A stretch of 64,000 nucleotides of DNA from Cylindrospermum stagnale PCC 7417. GTDB lineage: Bacteria > Cyanobacteriota > Cyanobacteriia > Cyanobacteriales > Nostocaceae. Shown here in pieces: positions 45,084-53,562 of this stretch; the first letter of the stretch is position 1, and each line of letters starts with the position of its first letter. The position numbers and the translations under genes were made by a program. The stretch covers positions 4,367,501 through 4,431,500 of the forward strand of contig NC_019757.1 in the NCBI RefSeq assembly GCF_000317535.1. The letters are read 5' to 3'. Below the pieces are notes generated by a model, which did no database searches, was not told the DNA's origin, and saw only the letters and a list, made by a program, of their open reading frames with translations.

Positions 45084-45386
45084 CTATCGATACTGGTCTT
45101 TTTTGCTGTAAATGACGCGATCTTCGACGTGAATGGTATCTATGATCGCCACTACTGCTGCATCCAACGGCCGTTGTTCATTGCCCAGCACTTGACGAGC
45201 GGCACTACCACGACTGACAAGTACCCACTCATCCACTCCCGCACCAACAATATCTGCTGCTACTTCATACTCTGGCAGGATGTTTCCGTTTTCATCTACT
45301 AATTGCAACAGCAGTAGTTTGACACCTCTAAGACTGGGATCTTTTTGGGTGCTGACTACTGTGCCACGAACTTTGGCGACTTGCAT
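45084..45386 (-). CDS. ccmL: carboxysome vertex protein CcmL
   Basis: A 100-residue EutN/CcmL-fold protein: MQVAKVRGTVVSTQKDPSL at the start, LLLLQLVDENGN (~residues 25-36), ADIVGAGVDEWVLVSRGSAAR (~44-64) and VVAIIDTI near the end. It forms the pentamers that cap icosahedral vertices of the shell. It lies six bases after ccmK1, so the genes are co-transcribed. Confidence 0.96.
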   Translation of the reverse strand: MQVAKVRGTVVSTQKDPSLRGVKLLLLQLVDENGNILPEYEVAADIVGAGVDEWVLVSRGSAARQVLGNEQRPLDAAVVAIIDTIHVEDRVIYSKKDQYR

Positions 45387-45392
45387 TAATCT

Positions 45393-45737
45393 TTACGGTC
45401 TTCTACCGAAAGGACGAATCGCGTTCACATTTTCCCGGAATTGTTCTACATCTTCTGTATAACGAATTGGTAGGACGTATTCCAAGTTTTCGTGAGGACG
45501 AGCAATGATATGGGTAGACAACACCTGTCCACCGTTGACTCGCTTCACTGATTCCACACCTGCGGCCACGGAAGCTTGTACTTCCGAAACGTCACCTCGA
45601 ACGATGACTGTAACCCGACCGCTACCGATTTTTTCGTAGCCTACCAAGGTAACGCGAGCAGCTTTCACCATCGCATCAGCGGCTTCCACCACTGCTGGAA
45701 AGCCTAACGTTTCAAGCATTCCGACTGCAATTGACAT
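45393..45737 (-). CDS. ccmK1: carboxysome shell hexamer protein CcmK1
   Basis: A 114-residue single BMC-domain protein: [40 protein letters not shown] (pore loop KIGSG at ~36-40), and [18 protein letters not shown]. The C-terminal tail ([14 protein letters not shown]) makes it longer than the neighbour and like CcmK1 of other species. Hexamers tile the shell facets. It is 92 bases downstream of ccmK2. Confidence 0.95.
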   Translation of the reverse strand: MSIAVGMLETLGFPAVVEAADAMVKAARVTLVGYEKIGSGRVTVIVRGDVSEVQASVAAGVESVKRVNGGQVLSTHIIARPHENLEYVLPIRYTEDVEQFRENVNAIRPFGRRP

Positions 45738-45829
45738 TAGTTCTCATCCTTAAATTAAGTTTCTAGACAAGCGACGAAACTCAGGCTTCAATTAGCCAAA
45801 GAGTGTTAATTACTTCGTTTAAACTACTT

Positions 45830-46138
45830 TTAGGTGCGGAACTGTTCCACAGCTTCTGTATAACGAATCGGCAAGACGTATTCGAGGTTTTCGTGAGGAC
45901 GGGCAATGATGTGAGTGGATAACACTTCACCACCATTTACTCTTCTGGCCGCTTCAACGCCAGCTGCTACTGAGGCTTGCACCTCAGATACATCTCCCCG
46001 GACAATCACGGTAACGCGAGCGCTACCGATTTTTTCGTAGCCTACCAAGGTAACGCGAGCAGCTTTCACCATCGCATCAGCAGCTTCTACAACTGCTGGA
46101 AAGCCCTTTGTTTCAATCATACCAACTGCAATTGGCAT
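45830..46138 (-). CDS. ccmK2: carboxysome shell hexamer protein CcmK2
   Basis: A 102-residue single BMC-domain protein beginning [20 protein letters not shown]. It is nearly identical to CcmK1 through the core and ends at EAVEQFRT. The pore loop reads KIGSA instead of the more usual KIGSG. It is the first gene of the ccmK2-K1-L-M-N-O operon and should form the main facet tiles. Confidence 0.95.
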   Translation of the reverse strand: MPIAVGMIETKGFPAVVEAADAMVKAARVTLVGYEKIGSARVTVIVRGDVSEVQASVAAGVEAARRVNGGEVLSTHIIARPHENLEYVLPIRYTEAVEQFRT

Positions 46139-46789
46139 CGCAGAACTCCTAAAGTTGAATCCGATCAGTACTGTGGGTCGGAAATTTTGACGGGGAGAGC
46201 TTTATCTTATGAGCTAAGAAAACACTTCCAAATTAAGCATAGGAAAGCTTTGCATCCCTGGCAATATAAATTACTATAGTTTGTAATAAGAAAGTTTTAA
46301 GAAAGTTAACAATTTTTAATACGACCTGCTACGCGATCAAAGTTTACGGATTCCTAGAGTGGCCGCTTATGCTTTATAATTTCTTTATTACATTTAAAAA
46401 ACGAGATTCATAACCAAGGGTAATCCTGTCTAGCAAGGGATGAGCGGGGGCTGTATAGGCTGCTGTCTCTGTCTTTCCTGAAGTTTTGCCGTTTGCACAA
46501 GGACTAGATGAAAAATATATAATTTTTCCAAATATATCGTATAAAGTTCTTTGCTAAAGTGTAGAAATACAAATCTCTAACCAAAGATGATATAAGAGAA
46601 GTAAATGCCTTTAAGTATGTAACGTTATATTTTTTTTTAAATTTAATAGGGTAAGCTAAAGTAAAAATGCTTATTCAATTTTAGTGTCAAAATAGTTAAA
46701 AAAACCTAGTTTCCGGGAATTTTTTTTTAGTAGATGCTTTTTTTAGGCTATTTAAAAAAAATCAGGCTGAGTTGTCAAGGGAATTTTAA
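46139..46789. promoter_or_regulatory. 651-bp divergent control region between ccmK2 and ndhF4
   Basis: No gene is visible. It is AT-rich, with long T/A tracts at 46625-46760, and must hold the promoters of both the ccm operon (left) and ndhF4 (right). Regulators of the LysR type (RbcR, CcmR) bind T-N11-A boxes in such regions; many A/T matches exist here, so I do not assign one. AAGGGAATTTTAA before 46790 is the ndhF4 ribosome site. Confidence 0.5.
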
Positions 46790-48646
46790 ATGAATCAGTT
46801 TCTATTTTTAACAAGTTGGTTTGTGCCTTTTTATAGCTTATTAGGCGCAGTTTTAACCTTGCCGTGGGGAATGGGAATAATTCAACGTACAGGGCCAAGA
46901 CCTGCGGCATACTTCAATTTGTTGACGACTATCTTAGCTTTTTTCCATAGCCTGTTTGTATTTAAAGATATCTGGGACAAAGATCCAGAAAGCTTGGTGA
47001 TTACCTGGTTCCAAGCTGCGGATTTTAAATTATCTTTTGCTCTAGAACTTTCGCCAGTGAGTATTGGGGCAATAGTTTTAATTACGGGATTAAGTCTGTT
47101 GGCCCAAATTTATGCCCTGGGCTATATGGAAAAGGACTGGTCGTTGGCACGGTTTTTCGCGCTGATCGGATTTTTTGAAGCGGCGCTGAGTGGTTTAGCT
47201 ATGAGTGACTCCTTGTTTCTCAGTTACGCTTTATTGGAAGTCTTGACCCTTTCCACTTACTTGCTGGTGGGATTTTGGTATGCTCAACCGCTAGTGGTGA
47301 CGGCGGCGCGGGATGCTTTTTGGACTAAGCGGGTGGGAGATTTGTTACTTTTAATGGGTGTGGTGGCTCTCTCTAACTTAGCCGGCAGTCTGGATTTTTC
47401 CGATTTATCTGAGTGGGCGCAAACGGCTAACTTAAGTCCTGTGACATCAACGTTATTATGTTTGGCTTTGATTGCTGGGCCTGCTGGTAAATGCGCCCAA
47501 TTTCCTTTGCATCTGTGGTTAGATGAGGCGATGGAAGGGCCTAACCCGGCGTCGGTGATGCGGAATTCCCTGGTGGTAGCTGGTGGTGCTTACATACTGT
47601 ATAAAATTCAGCCATTGTTAGCGTTGTCGCCGATAGCGTTGAATGCTTTGGTAGTTATGGGTACGGTGACGGCGGTGGGTGCAACATTAGTATCAATCGC
47701 CCAAATTGATATTAAGCGATCGCTATCTCATTCCACCAGTGCCTACATGGGATTAGTCTTTTTGGCAATGGGATTGCAGCAAGGCGGTGTGGCCTTGATG
47801 TTATTGTTAACCCATGCGATCGCTAAAGCACTGTTATTTATGAGTTCTGGGTCGATTATCTACACTACCCAAAGTCAAGATTTAACAGAAATGGGCGGTC
47901 TGTGGTCACGGATGCCAGCCACCACCACCGCCTTTATTGTCGGTTCGGCGGGGATGGTGACACTGTTACCACTAGGAAGCTTTTGGGCAATGTTGGCATG
48001 GGCTGATGGCTTGGTGAGGATTAGCCCTTGGGTAATCGTGGTTTTAATATTAGTCAATGGCTTAACAGCACTGAATTTGACCAGAGTATTTCGATTAGTC
48101 TTTTGGGGTAAACCGCAACCGAAGACCCGCCGCGCCCCAGAAGTTGGTTGGCAAATGGCATTTCCAATGGTGGCTCTGACTGTGCTGACGCTGCTATTAC
48201 CCCTAATGCTACAACAATGGTACTTGCTACCCGGTTGGGAAAGCATTGATTGGTATGTGCTGATATCGTTGCTGGCTTCTACTATTCTGGGGGTTGGTAT
48301 TGGTTCAACAATTTATCTGCACAAAGCTTGGTCAAGATCCAGAATCCTTTCCTGGAGATTTATTCAGGACTTGTTAGGTTATGATTTTTACATTGACCGA
48401 GTTTATCGCCTAACGGTTGTGAGTGCTGTAGCACTGCTGTCTAAGATTTCTGCTTGGAGCGATCGCTATTTGGTTGATGGTCTAGTAAACTTGGTAGGAT
48501 TTGCCGCTATTTTCAGTGGGCAAACTTTAAAATACAGCATTTCTGGTCAATCCCAAGGCTATATGTTAACCATCCTCGTGGTAATTAGCGTCCTGGGTTT
48601 TTTCATTAGCTGGTCATTGGGACTCCTAGATAAATTGCCTTTCTAG
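46790..48646 (+). CDS. ndhF4: NDH-1 subunit NdhF4 (CO2-uptake form)
   Basis: A 618-residue proton-pumping-type membrane subunit with about 15 TM segments. It has the antiporter-like core (LLEVLTLSTYLLVGFWY, the conserved Glu; GPAGKCAQFPLHLWLDEAM, the conserved Lys; LSHSTSAYMG; LLTHAIAKALLFMSSG) and the long amphipathic C-terminal region. The divergent sequence and the pairing with ndhD4 and cupB mark it as the NdhF4 of the constitutive CO2-hydrating NDH-1MS' complex in thylakoids. It heads a three-gene operon divergent from ccmK2. Confidence 0.93.
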   Translation: MNQFLFLTSWFVPFYSLLGAVLTLPWGMGIIQRTGPRPAAYFNLLTTILAFFHSLFVFKDIWDKDPESLVITWFQAADFKLSFALELSPVSIGAIVLITGLSLLAQIYALGYMEKDWSLARFFALIGFFEAALSGLAMSDSLFLSYALLEVLTLSTYLLVGFWYAQPLVVTAARDAFWTKRVGDLLLLMGVVALSNLAGSLDFSDLSEWAQTANLSPVTSTLLCLALIAGPAGKCAQFPLHLWLDEAMEGPNPASVMRNSLVVAGGAYILYKIQPLLALSPIALNALVVMGTVTAVGATLVSIAQIDIKRSLSHSTSAYMGLVFLAMGLQQGGVALMLLLTHAIAKALLFMSSGSIIYTTQSQDLTEMGGLWSRMPATTTAFIVGSAGMVTLLPLGSFWAMLAWADGLVRISPWVIVVLILVNGLTALNLTRVFRLVFWGKPQPKTRRAPEVGWQMAFPMVALTVLTLLLPLMLQQWYLLPGWESIDWYVLISLLASTILGVGIGSTIYLHKAWSRSRILSWRFIQDLLGYDFYIDRVYRLTVVSAVALLSKISAWSDRYLVDGLVNLVGFAAIFSGQTLKYSISGQSQGYMLTILVVISVLGFFISWSLGLLDKLPF

Positions 48647-48717
48647 TAGTGCTGAAGTAGTCGCTGCACTTCAATGCAAAAATCAAAGTGAAAAATTTAA
48701 AGTAAAAATCTAGTTTT

Positions 48718-48748
48718 TTTTGAATTTTGAATTTTGAATTTTGAATTC
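48718..48748. repeat. TTTTGAA heptamer repeat between ndhF4 and ndhD4
   Basis: Four consecutive TTTTGAA units (GAATTTTGAATTTTGAATTT and on). It lies in the 137-bp gap between the two ndh genes, 36 bases before the ndhD4 start. Confidence 0.75.
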
Positions 48749-48783
48749 ATTTTTCTCCTCTTGCCCCTTCACGATTTGTGCTT

Positions 48784-50286
48784 ATGCTGAGTACGTTGAT
48801 TTTGCTGCCATTAATTGGTGCGGCGTTAATCGGTTTCTGGCCTTCTGAGATCAATGGGAAACTCTCTCGTGGGATAGCTTTGGTCTTTGCCAGTGTCAAT
48901 TTTTTGTTGACAATTGTCCTAGCAATTCAGTTCAATCCAGCGTCCATCAGTCAACAGTTCGCCGAGTCCCTCCCCTGGATCGATGCCCTAGGCTTAAATT
49001 ATAATCTAGGGGTAGATGGCTTATCTTTGCCATTATTGCTTTTGAATGGACTGTTGACTTGCATCGCCATTTATAGCAGCGACCAAGCTCTTCAACGTCC
49101 TAGATTTTATTACTCTTTAATCCTACTTTTAAGTGCTGGGGTGACAGGAGCTTTTCTGGCACAGGACTTACTGCTATTTTTCCTATTTTACGAATTGGAA
49201 TTGATTCCCCTGTATTTGTTAATAGCTATCTGGGGTGGTGCAAAGCGGGGTTATGCCGCGACAAAATTTCTCATTTATACTGCTGTTTCCGGAATCCTGC
49301 TTTTAGCCAGTTTCTTGGGGATGGTTTGGCTGAGTGGTTCTCATAGCTTTGCGATCGCCACTTTGAATGCCACGACTTTACCTTTAGCGACACAAATTTT
49401 ACTCCTAGGGGGGCTGTTGGTGGGTTTTGGGATCAAAATTCCCTTGGTTCCCTTCCATACTTGGTTACCAGATGCTCACGTAGAAGCTTCTACACCGATT
49501 TCTGTGCTGTTGGCTGGGGTATTGTTGAAATTGGGGACTTACGGCTTACTGCGGTTTGGGATGAACTTGTTGCCCGAAGCTTGGGCATATCTAGCACCGT
49601 GGTTGGCAACTTGGGCTGTAGTTAGCGTATTGTATGGTGCATCTTGCGCGATCGCCCAAACCGATATGAAGAAAATGGTAGCTTACAGTTCCATTGGGCA
49701 CATGGGCTATGTACTGTTAGCAGCAGCAGCAGCTACACCTTTAAGCGTTTTGGGTGCTGTGATGCAGATGATTAGCCATGGCTTGATTTCTGCAATGCTG
49801 TTTTTGTTAGTTGGGGTTGTGTATAAAAAAGCTGGTAGCCGCGATTTAAATGTTATTCAAGGACTACTGAATCCAGAACGGGGTTTACCTGTAATTGGCA
49901 GCTTGATGGTTATGGGAGTCATGGCCAGCGCTGGCATACCGGGAATGGTAGGATTTATTTCCGAATTCATTGTTTTTCGGGGCAGTTTTGCCGTATTTCC
50001 GGTGCAAACCTTGCTATCGATGATTGGTACAGGCTTAACTGCGGTTTACTTCTTAATTCTCCTCAACCGTGCCTTTTTTGGGCGTTTGTCGACACAAGTC
50101 ACCAACTTGCCACGGGTATATTGGAGCGATCGCGCCCCAGCAATGATTTTAGCAGTGCTGATTGTCATTTTCGGCATCCAACCCGCTTGGTTAGTTTACT
50201 GGACTGAACCAACCATCACAGCAATGGTTAATGTCCAAAATGTAGTAGCAACAGTATCTTTAGATAAGCCAAAAAGCAAAATCTAA
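48784..50286 (+). CDS. ndhD4: NDH-1 subunit NdhD4
   Basis: About 500 residues and 14 TM segments. I prefer the ATG at 48784 (MLSTLILLPLIGAALIGF) to the GTG two codons upstream. Conserved features: FFLFYELELIPLYLLIAIWG with the key Glu, GFGIKIPLVPFHTWLPDAHVEA with the Lys and the NuoM/NdhD signature, KKMVAYSSIGHMG, and QMISHGLISAMLF. It partners NdhF4 and CupB in CO2 conversion to bicarbonate driven by electron transport. Confidence 0.94.
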   Translation: MLSTLILLPLIGAALIGFWPSEINGKLSRGIALVFASVNFLLTIVLAIQFNPASISQQFAESLPWIDALGLNYNLGVDGLSLPLLLLNGLLTCIAIYSSDQALQRPRFYYSLILLLSAGVTGAFLAQDLLLFFLFYELELIPLYLLIAIWGGAKRGYAATKFLIYTAVSGILLLASFLGMVWLSGSHSFAIATLNATTLPLATQILLLGGLLVGFGIKIPLVPFHTWLPDAHVEASTPISVLLAGVLLKLGTYGLLRFGMNLLPEAWAYLAPWLATWAVVSVLYGASCAIAQTDMKKMVAYSSIGHMGYVLLAAAAATPLSVLGAVMQMISHGLISAMLFLLVGVVYKKAGSRDLNVIQGLLNPERGLPVIGSLMVMGVMASAGIPGMVGFISEFIVFRGSFAVFPVQTLLSMIGTGLTAVYFLILLNRAFFGRLSTQVTNLPRVYWSDRAPAMILAVLIVIFGIQPAWLVYWTEPTITAMVNVQNVVATVSLDKPKSKI

Positions 50287-50292
50287 ATGATA

Positions 50293-50362
50293 GGTAATTG
50301 GTAATTGGTAATTGGTAATTGGTAATTGGTAATTGGTAATTGGTAATTGGTAATTGGTAATC
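50293..50362. repeat. GGTAATT heptamer array, ten units
   Basis: Nine perfect GGTAATT units followed by a tenth with one change (GGTAATC), directly downstream of the ndhD4 stop. The unit is one of the short tandem repeats typical of Nostocales. A partial complement (CAATCACCAATTACCA) follows at ~50383-50398. Confidence 0.95.
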
Positions 50363-50450
50363 ATAACTTTCATAACCTGCTTCAATCACCAATTACCAAG
50401 CCCTAATAGCCAATCAAAAATTCCTAGAATAAATATTTGGAGAATTGGTA

Positions 50451-51581
50451 ATGGCAACCACTAAAAAAAAGCGAGTTAATAATACTTTATCTGAATATAT
50501 TCAACGCCTGCAAACTGGAGAGGCATTACTCTCTGATACACCGCAAAATGTGTTGGAAGTAGTAGGAATTCTCAAAAGCTATGGCGTAGTTTTAGATGCT
50601 TATTCAAAAAATCTCAACTATATTGCTGAAAAACAATTTTTAGTATTTTTCCCCTTCTTTAAATACTTCAATGGCGAAATCTCTTTCCAAAAATTACTAC
50701 GTCATTGGTGGCATGACAGAATTAATTTTGAATATGCCGAATATTGCATGAAAAGCATGATGTGGCATGGTGGTGGCGGACTAGATGCATATTTGGACAC
50801 AAAGGAATTTCAAGAAAGAGCGCAAGCCGTTATTGCTGCTAAATTTAAAAATAATCCCTTAGTTCTGGGACTGAATCAACTATTTCCAGACTTTTTAATT
50901 GAATTTGTGCGCGTCTCTGCTTACTACACAGGATTAGGTCAATTTTGGCGGGTAATGGCTGATATGTTTCTCAGCTTATCAGACCGTTATGATCAAGGCG
51001 AAATCAAATCGATTCCCCAAGTTGTAGAACATATTAAAACGGGTTTAGTAGCAAATGCTGTCAATCCAATTACCTACGAGGTCAAAATTGCCGATAAGGT
51101 CTATGAAATTATTCCTAAATCAGTTGGTTTAACCTTTTTAGCAGATACAGCAATTCCTTATGTAGAGGCGGTATTTTTTCGGGGAACTCCTTTTTTGGGA
51201 ACAGTTTCTCTCAACGCCCAAGCTTATCAAGTTTCCCCAGATCAATCTCGCTTTCAATATGGTGCATTATATGCTGACCCTTTACCCATTGGTAGCGCCG
51301 GCATTCCTCCCACTTTGTTAATGCAGGATATGCGCCATTATCTACCAGAGTATCTGCATGAAATCTATCGTCGCAGTCCTCGGGGTGAAGATGATTTGCG
51401 GGTACAGATTTGTATGAGTTTCCAAAAATCGATGTTTTGCGTTACAACAGCGACGATTTTGGGACTGATGCCTTATGCGTTGGATACCCAAGATATAGAT
51501 GAGCAAACAACTAATCTAGTCTATTTACAAAAATGGATGGAACGGTTAAAAACTTCGCGGATATTGGATGTAAATAAATAG
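50451..51581 (+). CDS. cupB: CO2 hydration protein CupB
   Basis: A 376-residue soluble protein from the ATG at 50451 (MATTKKKRVNNTLSEYIQRL). It belongs to the CupA/CupB (ChpY/ChpX) family: FFPFFKYFNGEISFQKLLRHWWHDRINFEYAEYC-like segment near residues 65-100, HGGGGLDAYLDTKEF, and a C-terminal QDMRHYLPEYLHEIYRRS. The position after ndhF4-ndhD4 makes it CupB, the carbonic-anhydrase-like module of the constitutive complex. His and Cys residues that could bind zinc are present (HWWHD; EYCMKSMMWHGGG). Confidence 0.94.
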   Translation: MATTKKKRVNNTLSEYIQRLQTGEALLSDTPQNVLEVVGILKSYGVVLDAYSKNLNYIAEKQFLVFFPFFKYFNGEISFQKLLRHWWHDRINFEYAEYCMKSMMWHGGGGLDAYLDTKEFQERAQAVIAAKFKNNPLVLGLNQLFPDFLIEFVRVSAYYTGLGQFWRVMADMFLSLSDRYDQGEIKSIPQVVEHIKTGLVANAVNPITYEVKIADKVYEIIPKSVGLTFLADTAIPYVEAVFFRGTPFLGTVSLNAQAYQVSPDQSRFQYGALYADPLPIGSAGIPPTLLMQDMRHYLPEYLHEIYRRSPRGEDDLRVQICMSFQKSMFCVTTATILGLMPYALDTQDIDEQTTNLVYLQKWMERLKTSRILDVNK

Positions 51582-51601
51582 CTGACTTGTCTCCTGCAAA
51601 T

Positions 51602-51629
51602 GTAGAGACGTTGCATACAACGTCTCTAC
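51602..51629. repeat. GTAGAGACGTTG palindrome
   Basis: GTAGAGACGTTG (51602-51613), loop CATA, CAACGTCTCTAC (51618-51629): a perfect 12-bp stem. It is a common dispersed palindrome of these genomes, located just downstream of cupB and convergent with the UPF0175 gene; a terminator role is possible. Confidence 0.75.
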
Positions 51630-51710
51630 TCTCCTGGGTTTCCGAGGTTTTGATGTTAATAAGGATACTTTTAAAATATCCTCTAAGCAGAAGCATTAAT
51701 TACAGGTGAT

Positions 51711-51962
51711 TCAGCCTCTTTCTAATTGCAGTCGTAAGTCAGCAAAGTCAACATTAAAGGTATTGACTTGTTCACTCTTCAGGGCGAGGAGAAAATCTTT
51801 TTGGTCTAAATCTGCGAGACTAGCTGCTTTCTCTTGGGAAATTTCACCACGTTTATACCAGTGAATAGCCCCAGCAAGCCGCAACTCACGGACAAACTCA
51901 TCAGGTGACAGGTGCAAGGCAGAAAAAGTTTCTGCGGGTAGCTCTAAGCTAAAAGTTGCCAT
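51711..51962 (-). CDS. UPF0175 family protein (antitoxin-like)
   Basis: An 83-residue protein with the UPF0175 pattern: a short strand (MATFSLELP), HLSPDEFVRELRLAGAIHWYKRGEISQEKAASLADL, a helix-turn-helix like that of antitoxins paired with PIN or DUF3368 toxins. No toxin gene lies downstream or upstream, so it is solitary here. It would bind DNA as a small regulator. Confidence 0.85.
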   Translation of the reverse strand: MATFSLELPAETFSALHLSPDEFVRELRLAGAIHWYKRGEISQEKAASLADLDQKDFLLALKSEQVNTFNVDFADLRLQLERG

Positions 51963-52069
51963 AAACTATATCCAATGTGAAAGCCGATCATAGACCTCAC
52001 TCTTTCAATTGTAGCGTTTAGCGAAAGGGTGGGGAGACGCATCTTTTAGCCAAAATCCAAACAAAAATA

Positions 52070-52855
52070 TTACGCCTCTGGTTCAATGCCAAGTGCCTTC
52101 AACTGTGCAGTTAGGCGATCGCTTTTTTGGCGTTCCATTTCCGCTCTTTGGCGTTCCATTTCCGCTCTTTGGCGTTCCATTTCCGCCCTTTGTCTTTCCT
52201 GTTCGGCTCTTTCGTCACCTGTCAACAACAAATTGCCTTGCAAATCCCACCACCGCAACCACGGTAATTCTGCATTCTGATATTCTCCCTGCCATAAACC
52301 TAACTCAACTCCCAAGGGATTAATGGGATAATGTCCCCGTTCATTTGCTGGTAATAACTGATATTGTCCTTCTATCAGGTGATAGACTTCTACGCTGGCT
52401 TTATTCACTTCATAAATGCCATAAAAAGCTGGATGAATCACCTGCTCATAAATCCAAAATTTACCCGTCCAAGGAGTTTTATCTCTCTCTTCGCTGCCAT
52501 TTCCAGAAACAAATTCTAAGACAATTAATGGAGCGATGTATTCTTGCCAAAGCACATAAGAGCGGCGCATTTGCCCATTTAAGGTAGGTGGTACATTGGG
52601 TACATAGAACCAGTCAGGAGCTTCTGCACCGCGTTCTGGGGGGTCGGTAATGCGCCAGTAGATACCGCTATCTTGACCTATGCAATATTGCCCGTCAGGG
52701 TGGCGTTTTTGCAATACTGGTTTAATGGAATCGGTTAGGAGGATGCTTTGGGGATGTTCTTGGAAGTTTTTCACGAAAGTTCCGTCAGACTCTGGAAGTT
52801 GCGTATGGTCTGGGAGGGTGGTTCCAGAGGTGGGGGGATTGCTGGTAAAGGTCAT
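52070..52855 (-). CDS. Uma2-family (DUF820) protein with coiled-coil tail
   Basis: A 261-residue protein. Its N-terminus (LPDHTQLPESDGTF) is duplicated in the relic at 438-578. The core has APDWFYVPNV (~residues 78-87) and APLIVLEFVSGNGSEERD (~108-125), the acid/acid active-site pattern of this restriction-endonuclease-like fold, then FWIYEQVIHPAFYGIYE. The C-terminal ~45 residues hold repeated AEMERQR heptads encoded by near-identical 21-bp repeats and end LKALGIEPEA. The biological role is unproven. Confidence 0.88.
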   Translation of the reverse strand: MTFTSNPPTSGTTLPDHTQLPESDGTFVKNFQEHPQSILLTDSIKPVLQKRHPDGQYCIGQDSGIYWRITDPPERGAEAPDWFYVPNVPPTLNGQMRRSYVLWQEYIAPLIVLEFVSGNGSEERDKTPWTGKFWIYEQVIHPAFYGIYEVNKASVEVYHLIEGQYQLLPANERGHYPINPLGVELGLWQGEYQNAELPWLRWWDLQGNLLLTGDERAEQERQRAEMERQRAEMERQRAEMERQKSDRLTAQLKALGIEPEA

Positions 52856-52941
52856 ATACCCTCGCGCTAGATGAGGTTTGTCTTAGTTTAGCAAGCGATC
52901 GCTTGTGGTTGAAAGTTGATGAATAGTGAATTATCTTGAAA

Positions 52942-52968
52942 ATAATGCAATGTATTATTGTGCATTAT
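52942..52968 (+). promoter_or_regulatory. operator dyad before the ParD/ParE pair
   Basis: ATAATGCA (52942-52949) and its perfect complement TGCATTAT (52961-52968) flank 11 bases and end ten bases before the antitoxin start codon. A dyad at this place is what a ribbon-helix-helix antitoxin would bind for autoregulation. Confidence 0.6.
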
Positions 52969-52978
52969 AGGTGATTTC

Positions 52979-53239
52979 ATGAGTACCACGAGTTTTCGGC
53001 TTGATGATGACTTGCAAGAGAAACTTGATACCACTGCTAACCGTCTCAAGCGTTCTAAGGGTTGGATAATCAATGACGCTTTACGTCAGTATATTGAGCA
53101 GGAAGAGCGTAAACAGCAGATGTTAGAAGAGACTCAAGATGCGCTCGCGGATATTGAAGCGGGTCGTGTAGTATCAGGAGAAGATGTGATGAAGTGGCTA
53201 GAGACTTGGGGAACTGCTGCTGAAACCAAGGCTCCTTAA
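52979..53239 (+). CDS. ribbon-helix-helix antitoxin (ParD/CopG type)
   Basis: An 86-residue protein from the ATG at 52979. The N-terminal RHH domain is TTSFRLDDDLQEKLDTTANR then SKGWIINDALRQYI (~residues 3-43): the strand TSFRLDD contacts DNA and the two helices dimerise. The C-terminal part (EETQDALADIEAGRVVSGED) is the acidic toxin-binding segment. The in-frame ATG seven codons upstream lies inside the dyad and is unlikely. The toxin starts two bases after its stop. Confidence 0.92.
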   Translation: MSTTSFRLDDDLQEKLDTTANRLKRSKGWIINDALRQYIEQEERKQQMLEETQDALADIEAGRVVSGEDVMKWLETWGTAAETKAP

Positions 53240-53241
53240 TT

Positions 53242-53520
53242 ATGAGGCTGGAGTTTTCAGAAAGCGCGATTCAATATTTGATTCGGCTGCGGGAGTTTAT
53301 CGCGGTTCATAACCCAAAAGCAGCAGAACGCGTATCTCTGCGGCTACGACAAGCAATTGGCAAAATTGTACTGCATCCCGACATAGGGCGTTCTGTACCG
53401 GAGTTTGAGAATGTGCGTGAACTTGTAGCGGGTAATTATGTTGTGCGATATTTACGGCTTGAAGATGTAATTTTTATATTAAGAATATGGCACGGTAAGG
53501 AGTTCCGTGATTTTGGGTAA
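53242..53520 (+). CDS. ParE/RelE-superfamily toxin
   Basis: A 92-residue protein: MRLEFSESAIQYLIRLREFI, then NPKAAERVSLRLRQAIGKI, HPDIGRSVPEFENVRELVAGNYVV, and ILRIWHGKEFRDFG. The central PDIGR and C-terminal IWHG pattern fit ParE/RelE toxins of type II systems, which attack gyrase or mRNA. It is two bases downstream of its antitoxin, the usual operon order. It seems intact, unlike the relE relic at 17905. Confidence 0.92.
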   Translation: MRLEFSESAIQYLIRLREFIAVHNPKAAERVSLRLRQAIGKIVLHPDIGRSVPEFENVRELVAGNYVVRYLRLEDVIFILRIWHGKEFRDFG

Positions 53521-53562
53521 GAGGGGAAATAAGCGATCGCACAATTTAATTAAATCTAAAAA

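Noticed and set aside
52345-52587. Plus-strand ORFs inside the Uma2 gene
   Set aside because: Antisense shadows of the Uma2 coding frame.
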